A DNA stretch of 5,391 nt, taken from the NCBI GenBank assembly GCA_030605705.1, contig JAUWHU010000171.1, positions 1 to 5,391 of the forward strand. Reading direction: 5' to 3'. This document shows, in pieces, positions 1 to 5,129 of this stretch (within the stretch, counting starts at the first letter, position 1; the number at the start of each line of letters is the position of its first letter). The position numbers and the translations under genes were made by a program. Source of the DNA: Thermoflexia bacterium (GTDB lineage Bacteria > Chloroflexota > Anaerolineae > B4-G1 > SLSP01). The notes beneath the pieces are model-generated. The model saw nothing but the letters and a program-made list of their open reading frames with translations. It was not told the DNA's origin and ran no database searches.

Positions 1-1
1 C

Positions 2-484
2 GAGGTGGACAAGCTCGAGGACCGTCACGCCGCTAAACTGCGGACGTTAGAAGACCGGCTGCGGCGCGCTAAAACCGCGCTGGAGCGGAAAGTAACCGCA
101 TCCCGCGCCCGCAAGCAGGACGCCTTCCTCTCCGCAGGCGAGACGGTGTTGAGTCTCTTCGCCGGGCGGCGACGCTCGGTTTCGGCGGCCGCGAACAAGT
201 TCAGCCGCACTTCCACGGCTAAAGCGGATGTGGACGCCGCCGAGGAGCAGGTCGCAGTCTTGCAGGAGGACATCAAGGAGCTGCTGGCGGAGCTCAAAGA
301 GGATACCGCTGCCATCACCGCGCGTTGGGAAGAGGCGCAGCGCGATCTGGACACCCTGCCTGTCCAGCCGCGCCGCAACGACATCGAGGTGACGCTGTTC
401 GCGCTTGCCTGGACGCCCCATTGGCAGATCGCTTACTGGGATCGGAGCGGCATCACCCAGACAGCGTTGCTTCCGGCGTATTGA
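2..484 (+). CDS. C-terminal part of a probable HerA/DUF87-like ATP-binding protein (5' end outside window)
   Basis: The frame is open to the left edge and ends at a TGA (482-484), so this is a partial gene; the GTG at 5 is not taken as a true start. Counting from that GTG as residue 1, residues 1-40 and 73-115 are rich in Lys, Arg, Glu, Ala and Leu with heptad-like spacing, which suggests two coiled-coil arms. Between them is a less charged turn with the motif LSAGETVLSLFAGRR (42-56). The end is a compact tail with NDIEVTLFALAWTPHW (125-140). An antiparallel coiled coil with an 'SAG..VL..LFGR' turn and an 'LAW.P.W' tail is what I recall at the C-terminus of bacterial ATP-binding proteins of the DUF87/HerA type. 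The ATPase core that would prove this lies outside the window, so the family call is an inference. The gene converges on the exporter operon and no terminator hairpin with a U-tract follows it. Confidence 0.55.
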   Translation, partial: EVDKLEDRHAAKLRTLEDRLRRAKTALERKVTASRARKQDAFLSAGETVLSLFAGRRRSVSAAANKFSRTSTAKADVDAAEEQVAVLQEDIKELLAELKEDTAAITARWEEAQRDLDTLPVQPRRNDIEVTLFALAWTPHWQIAYWDRSGITQTALLPAY

Positions 485-580
485 AGAGAGAGGAGAGAGG
501 AGTGAGGAGTGAGGAGTGAGGAGATAGAGAGGAGGAGAGAGGAGAGATAGAGAGAGGAGTGAGGAGTTAGGAGGCGAGAA
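485..580. repeat. Purine-rich 7-bp tandem repeat tract (AGTGAGG/AGAGAGG)
   Basis: Directly after the stop of the plus-strand gene the sequence becomes about 90 percent purine. It contains tandem heptamers: AGAGAGG at 487 and 494, then AGTGAGG at 501, 508 and 515, a less regular GA stretch, and AGTGAGG again at 558 followed by AGTTAGG and AGGCGAG. It is non-coding in any convincing frame. Because the next tract is pyrimidine-rich on the same strand, RNA from either strand could fold into a long imperfect hairpin here, for example GCGAGAA at 574-580 with TTCTCGC at 594-600. Confidence 0.85.
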
Positions 581-788
581 TCGCTCTCTCGTTTTCTCGC
601 TTTCTCGCTCTCTCGCTTTATCGCTTTATCGCTCTCTCGCTTTCTCGCTTTCTCGCTTTCTCGCTTTCTCGCTTTCTCGCTCTCTCGCTTTCTCGCTTTC
701 TCGCTTTATCGCTTTCTCGCCTTCTCGCTTTCTCGCCTTCTCGCTTTCTCGCTTTCTCGCTCTATCGCTTTCTCGCTTTCTCGTTCTT
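581..788. repeat. Phased 8-bp tandem array, unit TCGCTTTC, about 25 copies
   Basis: Reading from 581 in steps of eight gives 25 consecutive units without any insertion or deletion up to 780, then a decayed unit TCGTTCTT at 781-788. Fourteen units are exactly TCGCTTTC. The variants are TCGCTCTC (581, 605, 629, 677), TCGTTTTC (589), TCGCTTTA (613, 621, 701), TCGCCTTC (717, 733) and TCGCTCTA (757). Units from 629 onward are inside the minus-strand exporter gene and encode its repetitive tail; units 581-620 lie past its stop. Contiguous units without spacers exclude a CRISPR array. Confidence 0.97.
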
Positions 789-2596
789 TTGCGCTGCCCA
801 ACTTCCTCGATGTAGGCCAGGGATTGGTGGCGGAAGTAGGTGTTGTACAGTGTGGCGTAGTGTCCACCGCGCGTTAGCAATGCCTCGTGGCTGCCTTCCT
901 CGATGATGCGGCCTCTCTCCAGCACTAAGATGCGGTCGGCGGCGCGCACGGTGGAGAGGCGATGGGCGATGAGGATCGAGGTGCTGCGCCGCAGGATCAT
1001 GCCCGTCGCTTGCTGGATCTGCATTTCTGTGAAAGGATCAATGCTGGCGGTGGCCTCGTCCAAGATGAAGACGGCTGGCTGCTGCACGAGCACCCGCATC
1101 AACGCGACGAGCTGCCGTTGACCCATGGAGAGCCGCGCTCCGCGCTCGCCCACGTCTGTCTGGAGACCCTGGGGCAATGTCTCCAGCCACTCGCCGCCGC
1201 CGATCTGTCGCGCGAGGGCTTCGATTTCGTCGTCAGCGATGTCGGAGCGGCCATAGCGGATGTTTTCCACCACGCTCCCGCTGAAGAGGAAAGGCAGCTG
1301 CGAGACAATGCCCAGCTGCTTGCGGTACGCCGTCAGGTCAAGGGTGCGGATGTCCTTCCCATCCACTAAAATCCGCCCACCCTGGAACTCATAGAAGCGC
1401 GCGATGAGCTTGACGATGCTGCTCTTGCCCGCGCCGGTGTGCCCCACCAACGCGACGCTCTCTCCCGGAGCGATGCGCAGCGAGAAATCCTGCAACACCG
1501 GTTCCATCTCGGTGTAACGGAAATCCACGCCCTCGAAAGTGATCTCCCCTCGCAAGCGGCCCGGCGGCTCCGTGGCGCTCTGCTGCACTGTAGGCTCGGC
1601 ATCCATGAGAGCGAAGATCCGCTCGGAGGCAGAGAGACCGCCCTGGAACTGGCTCCAGAAAGCGGAAAGCCGAATCATCGGCCGCCAGAAATAATCTGTG
1701 CTGGTGATGAAAAGGTACCAGGTCCCCACGCTGATGGTTCCCGCCACGGCAGACAGCCCCCCGCTGTAGACCAGGATCGCAGTACCCACGCCGAAGAAGG
1801 CGCCGAGGATGGGGAAAATTGCCGCCATCGCATAACCTCGCCGCAGATTCACGCTGTATGATTGTTGGTTGACTGCGGAGAACTCCTGGTAGATGGTCCC
1901 TTCCTGGCGGAAGTTTTTGGCGACGCTGATACCGGTCACGGCTTCCTGGATGACGGCGTTGACCTCGGCGATGACGCGAAAGCCCGCGCGGGTGACTTTG
2001 CGGGCCAGTTTGCGGAAGCTGAACGCCAATCCCAGCGCCACCGGCGACAGCGCCAGTAGCAACAGCGTCAGTCGCCAGGAGATGTAGAACAGCACACTGA
2101 GCAGGATGAGCATTTGCAGAAAATGATTGACGAGCTCGGTGACGATCTGTGTCATCTGGGCGAACTCGTCAGTATCGGAGGTGATGCGGCTGATGATGCG
2201 CCCGGAGCGAAACTCATCGAAGAAAGAGAGATCGTGGCTCACGGAGGCGGTGAAGGCATCGTCACGCAGCGTGGCGACAATATCGCCGATGACGTGGGCG
2301 GTGATGCGGCGGCGCACCCAGCCTCCGCCCCAGTTCAAGATGCCGTAAGCCAGCATGAAGCCTACCAATCCAAATAGCACGTCCAGGCGTTGGGAAGAAG
2401 CGATCAACAGATCCAGCCCGCGCCCGATGACCATCGGCTGGGCTGCCGAGAACGCCGCCAGCGCGGCGGTCAGCACTCCCACCCCCGCGATCCGGCGGAT
2501 GTGCGGCTTGAAATAGGCGTAGATACGCCGGAGCAACTCCCGGTCGCTGTATTGGCGGTCGTAATCTTCTGCGTTGAGTCCTCGGAAAAAGCCCAT
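626..2596 (-). CDS. ABC exporter half-transporter (TMD-NBD), catalytic-Glu subunit of a heterodimer, with repeat-encoded tail
   Basis: The product is a 656-residue type IV (MsbA-like) ABC exporter subunit that would pump a substrate out across the cytoplasmic membrane using ATP. Six hydrophobic segments lie near residues 34-56, 72-92, 157-173, 176-196, 255-280 and 287-305. The ATPase domain shows A-loop Y361, Walker A GHTGAGKS (385-392), Q-loop Q433, signature LSMGQ (489-493, normally LSGGQ), Walker B ILD with catalytic E514, D-loop ASID (517-520) and switch H545. The start ATG has a good GAGGT site five bases upstream. A typical family member would end near residue 600; residues 602-656 are a Lys/Arg/Glu-rich octapeptide repeat translated from the 8-bp array, and the TAA at 626-628 is supplied by a variant array unit. 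It is the second gene of the operon, 308 bp after its partner. The substrate is unknown; multidrug or lipid-like export is possible but not shown. Confidence 0.95.
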   Translation of the reverse strand: MGFFRGLNAEDYDRQYSDRELLRRIYAYFKPHIRRIAGVGVLTAALAAFSAAQPMVIGRGLDLLIASSQRLDVLFGLVGFMLAYGILNWGGGWVRRRITAHVIGDIVATLRDDAFTASVSHDLSFFDEFRSGRIISRITSDTDEFAQMTQIVTELVNHFLQMLILLSVLFYISWRLTLLLLALSPVALGLAFSFRKLARKVTRAGFRVIAEVNAVIQEAVTGISVAKNFRQEGTIYQEFSAVNQQSYSVNLRRGYAMAAIFPILGAFFGVGTAILVYSGGLSAVAGTISVGTWYLFITSTDYFWRPMIRLSAFWSQFQGGLSASERIFALMDAEPTVQQSATEPPGRLRGEITFEGVDFRYTEMEPVLQDFSLRIAPGESVALVGHTGAGKSSIVKLIARFYEFQGGRILVDGKDIRTLDLTAYRKQLGIVSQLPFLFSGSVVENIRYGRSDIADDEIEALARQIGGGEWLETLPQGLQTDVGERGARLSMGQRQLVALMRVLVQQPAVFILDEATASIDPFTEMQIQQATGMILRRSTSILIAHRLSTVRAADRILVLERGRIIEEGSHEALLTRGGHYATLYNTYFRHQSLAYIEEVGQRKRTRKRESDRARKRESEKARKREGEKAIKRESEKARERESEKARKRESEKARER

Positions 2597-2601
2597 GGAT
2601 T

Positions 2602-2607
2602 ACCTCA
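2602..2607 (-). promoter_or_regulatory. Ribosome binding site of the downstream exporter gene
   Basis: On the minus strand the sequence reads TGAGGTAATCC before the ATG at 2596, so a TGAGGT Shine-Dalgarno core sits five bases from the start. This fixes the start codon. The heptamer repeat tract begins only a few bases upstream, so the gene has its own translation signal embedded at the edge of repeat DNA. Confidence 0.7.
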
Positions 2608-2610
2608 AGA

Positions 2611-2727
2611 AATGGTGAATGAAGAATGGAGAATGACCAAGAAATGACAAATGAGCAAATGACAAATGGCGAATGAAGAATGAAGAATGAAGAACGAAGA
2701 ATGGTGAGTGGTGAATGGTGAATAGCA
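2611..2727. repeat. 7-bp tandem repeat tract (AATGAAG/AATGGTG and AAATGAC variants)
   Basis: Heptamers run AATGGTG, AATGAAG, AATGGAG, AATGACC (2611-2638). A slipped block of AAATGAC, AAATGAG, AAATGAC and AAATGGC (2642-2670, one extra C at 2656) follows. Then come AATGAAG three times, AACGAAG, AATGGTG, AGTGGTG and AATGGTG (2672-2720). The unit length matches the purine-rich tract at 485-580, but the unit sequence differs. The tract would be transcribed within the operon leader of the second gene. No coding potential is apparent. Confidence 0.85.
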
Positions 2728-2730
2728 AAT

Positions 2731-2796
2731 GTAGTAACGACTTTAGTCGTTCATTAGTCGTCCAAACAAGACCAGAGCGACTGAAGTCGCCACTAC
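2731..2796. repeat. REP/BIME-like pair of palindromes in inverted orientation, GTAG at both outer ends
   Basis: The element begins GTAGT and ends ACTAC. Near its left end AACGACT (2736-2742) pairs with AGTCGTT (2745-2751) around TT. Near its right end GCGACT (2777-2782) pairs with AGTCGC (2785-2790) around GA. The outer 12 bases of the two ends match at 10 of 12 positions when inverted (GTAGTAACGACT against GTAGTGGCGACT). A GTAG tetranucleotide next to a hairpin is the known hallmark of REP sequences bound by RAYT (TnpA-REP) transposases, and two REPs in inverted orientation form a BIME. A further TTAGTCGT copy sits at 2754-2761. No transposase gene is in the window, so mobilisation would be in trans. 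Confidence 0.7.
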
Positions 2797-2799
2797 GTT

Positions 2800-2903
2800 G
2801 CTGAGACGCTGGGCCGCTAAGACGCTGAGACGCTGAGACGCTGAGACGCTGGGCCGCTGGGCCGCTGGGCCGCTGAGACGCTGGAACGCTGAGACGCTGA
2901 CAT
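2800..2903. repeat. Second phased 8-bp tandem array, unit GCTGAGAC, 12 copies
   Basis: From 2800 to 2895 there are twelve contiguous octamers with no indel. Seven units are GCTGAGAC (2800, 2824, 2832, 2840, 2872, 2888 plus GCTAAGAC at 2816 as a one-base variant), four are GCTGGGCC (2808, 2848, 2856, 2864) and one is GCTGGAAC (2880). A partial unit GCTGACAT follows, and the stop codon of the upstream exporter gene begins (in + coordinates) at 2905. The array therefore abuts the 3' end of that gene, just as the other octamer array does for the second gene. On the minus strand only the GCTAAGAC unit contains a stop triplet, and it is out of the gene's frame. Confidence 0.95.
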
Positions 2904-2904
2904 G

Positions 2905-4686
2905 CTACTCGTAGCTGGCGAAAATGTTGCGGTAGGCTTCCGAGTCCGCCAACAGCTCCTCGTGAGTCCCCACGGCGGCGATGCGCCCCCGACGCAGGAC
3001 GATGATCAGGTCGGCCCAGCGGATCTGCGAGAGGCGGTGGGTGATGAGAAACGTCGTCCGGTTCGCGGCGGCGCGCTCGATGGCGCGTTGGATGCGGTCC
3101 TCCGTGTCGCTATCAATGGCGCTGGTCGCATCATCTAAGATCAGGATGGCCGGGTCCGTGAGGAAAGCGCGGGCCAGGGCGACGCGCTGCCGTTGCCCGC
3201 CGGAGAGCGTCGCTCCCCGCTCGCCGATGACCGTATCGTACCCCTCGCTGAAACTGGTGATGAAGTCGTGGGCCTGCGCGGCCTGGGCCGCCACCACGAC
3301 GCGCTCCTGCGTCGCGCCCTGGCAGCCAAAAGCGATGTTTTCCGCGATCGTCCGCGAGAAGAGGAAAATATCTTGTTCGATGATCGAGATCTGCCGCCGC
3401 AGCGCGGCCAGGTTCCAGTCACGCACATCCACGCCGTCAATGAGCACGCGCCCACCGTCCACGTCGTAGATGCGATTGATCAGTTTGGCGATGGTGGATT
3501 TACCGGAGCCGGTCTGCCCCACGATGGCGACGGTCTGCCCCGGCTCAATGTGGAAAGCGATCTCGGCCAACGTCGTCTCGCCGCCGGAATGAGTCTCGCC
3601 CGGCGTCCGGTAGCGGAAAGTGACGTTCTCAAATGTCACAGCTCCTTGCATCTGTTCCGCGTACCCCTCGATATTCTGATCCAAGTCGGTGCGGGCGTTG
3701 ATCAGCTCCAGCAGCCGTCTCGCGCCGGCCAGCCCCGAAGCTACCCGCGAGTAGGCGAATTGCGCCGTCCAGGTGGGGAATATGAACAGCAGCAGCAGGC
3801 CGTTGAACGCGATGACATCCCCCACGCCGATGGCCCCTTCCCGCAGGAGCAACAGACTGTGCAGCATCCCGCCGGCCTGGAGCAGGCCGAGTAGCAACAG
3901 CGGTATGAAACGCGCCTCGATCTCCGCCTGGCGGACGAAGGCTGCGCGCCAGCGGGCCACCGCTTGCCGGAAGCGACCGCTCTCGTAGGCTTCCTGCGAC
4001 GCGCCCTTCACCGTCTCGATCCCCTCGATGGCCTCGGCCAACGTCGTGTTCATCTGGCCGAAACTGCGGCGAACGCCCTCGGCGGCGGGACGCAGCTGTC
4101 TCAGGTAATGCCGCACTACGAAACCGTAGGCCAGCAGGTAAATGACCGGAGCCAGCAGCAGTTGTGGGTGAATGCGAGGGGTGATCAGTAGCGGCATCAG
4201 GATGAAGTTAGCCGACCCGATGACTAAGTTGAGGCCGGGGTTGCACATCAGGTTGATCTCGCGGACATCGTTGGTGGCGCGGGCCATCAGGTCGCCGGTG
4301 GGGTGCGAATCATGGAATGACATGCTCTTGCCGATGAGGCTGACGTAGAGCTCGTCGCGGATGTCACGTTCCAGGCGCTGGCCCAGCGTTTCGGCGGAGA
4401 CGTTGCGGGTCATCTGGAGCACGAAGCCGCGCAGTATTTGTGTCAAGCCAATCAGCAGCGCGGCCTGTTTCAATGCCGGGAGATCGGGGGAAGGCGCAGC
4501 CAGGGCATCGAATGCTTGCCCTGTCAGCATGGGTACCACCGAGGCCATCAAGGCGTTGCCCAACGCCCCGCCGAAGACCCCCAGTACCATCAACTTGTAG
4601 CGCAAGATATGTGAAAAGACCCAGCGCGCCGGGCTGCGCCGGTCGGCCTGCCAGCTACGCCGGATGGCAAACTCACTTGCCGTCAT
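2905..4686 (-). CDS. ABC exporter half-transporter (TMD-NBD), degenerate-Walker-B subunit of a heterodimer
   Basis: The product is a 593-residue type IV ABC exporter subunit, a normal length for the family. Predicted membrane helices lie near residues 32-54, 73-92, 150-169, 175-196, 258-281 and 286-306. The ATPase domain shows A-loop Y359, Walker A GQTGSGKS (390-397), Q-loop Q438, a canonical signature LSGGQ (494-498), Walker B LILD followed by D519 where catalytic Glu is expected, D-loop SAID (522-525) and switch H550. The Asp replacement marks the degenerate subunit of heterodimeric exporters (compare TM287, BmrC, LmrC). The partner encoded next has the complementary change in its signature. 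The ATG at 4686 follows a purine-rich AGGGGGAG site. It is the first gene of the pair, as is common for the degenerate subunit. The stop is TAG, and the octamer array follows it directly. The substrate is not evident. Confidence 0.95.
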   Translation of the reverse strand: MTASEFAIRRSWQADRRSPARWVFSHILRYKLMVLGVFGGALGNALMASVVPMLTGQAFDALAAPSPDLPALKQAALLIGLTQILRGFVLQMTRNVSAETLGQRLERDIRDELYVSLIGKSMSFHDSHPTGDLMARATNDVREINLMCNPGLNLVIGSANFILMPLLITPRIHPQLLLAPVIYLLAYGFVVRHYLRQLRPAAEGVRRSFGQMNTTLAEAIEGIETVKGASQEAYESGRFRQAVARWRAAFVRQAEIEARFIPLLLLGLLQAGGMLHSLLLLREGAIGVGDVIAFNGLLLLFIFPTWTAQFAYSRVASGLAGARRLLELINARTDLDQNIEGYAEQMQGAVTFENVTFRYRTPGETHSGGETTLAEIAFHIEPGQTVAIVGQTGSGKSTIAKLINRIYDVDGGRVLIDGVDVRDWNLAALRRQISIIEQDIFLFSRTIAENIAFGCQGATQERVVVAAQAAQAHDFITSFSEGYDTVIGERGATLSGGQRQRVALARAFLTDPAILILDDATSAIDSDTEDRIQRAIERAAANRTTFLITHRLSQIRWADLIIVLRRGRIAAVGTHEELLADSEAYRNIFASYE

Positions 4687-4689
4687 CCA

Positions 4690-4697
4690 CTCCCCCT
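4690..4697 (-). promoter_or_regulatory. Ribosome binding site of the first exporter gene
   Basis: The minus strand reads AGGGGGAGTGG immediately before the ATG at 4686. The AGGGGG part is at a workable distance, while the final GGAG would be only three bases from the start, so the exact pairing register is uncertain. I could not pick out a convincing -10/-35 pair upstream, although the operon promoter must lie in this region or beyond. Confidence 0.55.
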
Positions 4698-4725
4698 AAT
4701 CTGGACAAGCTAGAACTAAAAAGCC

Positions 4726-4826
4726 AACCACAGATTACACAGATTTCACCGATTTTTTTTAACCCCTTAACCAATCTGTGTAATCAGTGCGTAGTGTGGG
4801 CAGGCAGTGCTCACAAATCTGTGGTT
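4726..4826. repeat. Inverted repeat built from 9-bp CACAGATT units, right arm split by a spacer
   Basis: The left arm holds three phased nonamers: CCACAGATT (4728), ACACAGATT (4737) and TCACCGATT (4746). Its 20 bases from 4726 to 4745 find their complement in two separate right-hand pieces: AATCTGTGTAATC (4773-4785) pairs with 4733-4745, and AATCTGTGGTT (4816-4826) pairs with 4726-4736. The 30 bases between those pieces (4786-4815) look like an insertion or rearrangement within the arm. A T-run and an AACCCCTTAACC segment form the loop. The sequence resembles a widespread environmental intergenic repeat I recall, but no family name is assigned. Confidence 0.75.
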
Positions 4827-4980
4827 CATTTTCTGTCACAAAAAACAAGAATTTTGCCGATAAAGTACTACGCATTGTCCGGGACTTGGCCCGGAAAATG
4901 AGACCCCTGCGGGGCAGTTGGCAACATGGCGCATATCTGCTCAATAAATAGGGGCAAACATTCCGTTGTCTGTCATTTTC
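4827..4980. other. AT-rich non-coding spacer with small hairpins
   Basis: No frame here looks like a protein. Two short stems are visible: CCGGG/CCCGG (4879-4883 with 4890-4894) and CCCC/GGGG (4904-4907 with 4911-4914). The stretch CAGTTGGCAACAT (4915-4927) has a near-complement, ATGTTGCCACTG (5110-5121), about 190 bp away, with one base missing. Nothing else in this spacer could be assigned. Confidence 0.5.
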
Positions 4981-5029
4981 ACCACGGAGAACACGGAGAA
5001 AAATAAGAAAACTCTGTGTCCTCCGTGGT
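4981..5029. repeat. Inverted repeat built from 9-bp CACGGAG units
   Basis: The left arm 4981-4998 is two nonamers, ACCACGGAG and AACACGGAG. The right arm 5012-5029 is CTCTGTGTCCTCCGTGGT, its reverse complement at 16 of 18 positions. The 13-base loop is A-rich. The architecture (short tandem 9-mers on each arm) matches the repeat at 4726-4826 with a different sequence. The arm would make a strong hairpin in RNA of either strand. It is followed by an A-run on the plus strand, so it is not a terminator for plus-strand transcription, and no gene is seen that would need one. Confidence 0.8.
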
Positions 5030-5072
5030 AAAAAAATGCCCTAGAATATTGAGATGATACGCTGTCGCTTGG

Positions 5073-5129
5073 AGTGCCATGGTTGGCACTTATCGACAAT
5101 TTTTTGTCGATGTTGCCACTGAAAGTGCC
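5073..5129. repeat. Two adjacent hairpins within a larger imperfect palindrome
   Basis: AGTGCCA (5073-5079) pairs with TGGCACT (5084-5090) around TGGT. Directly after it ATCGACAA (5092-5099) pairs perfectly with TTGTCGAT (5104-5111) around TTTT. The segment continues to AGTGCC at 5124-5129, so the outer parts can also pair imperfectly across the second hairpin. The T-run lies in the loop rather than after the stem, so it is not a standard intrinsic terminator. It could be a REP-like or MITE remnant; which is unknown. Confidence 0.6.

Noticed and set aside
581..788. CRISPR array
   Set aside because: Units are 8 bp and contiguous, with no spacers; there are no cas genes in the window.
962..1369. 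Plus-strand reading frames inside the downstream exporter gene (also 1439-1861 and 2114-2377)
   Set aside because: They lie antisense to a gene with clear ABC motifs, show no domain-like sequence and follow from high GC content in the opposite frame.
3193..3894. Long plus-strand frame (233 codons) inside the upstream exporter gene
   Set aside because: It is antisense to the Walker and signature region of an undoubted transporter gene; its translation is low in hydrophobic cores and shows no recognisable motif.
4698..4770. Sigma-70 promoter for the exporter operon
   Set aside because: TTGGCT and AT-rich hexamers occur on the minus strand, but no pair with good match and spacing stood out; left unannotated.
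5092..5111. Intrinsic terminator
   Set aside because: The T-run is in the hairpin loop, not after the stem, and no gene ends nearby on either strand.
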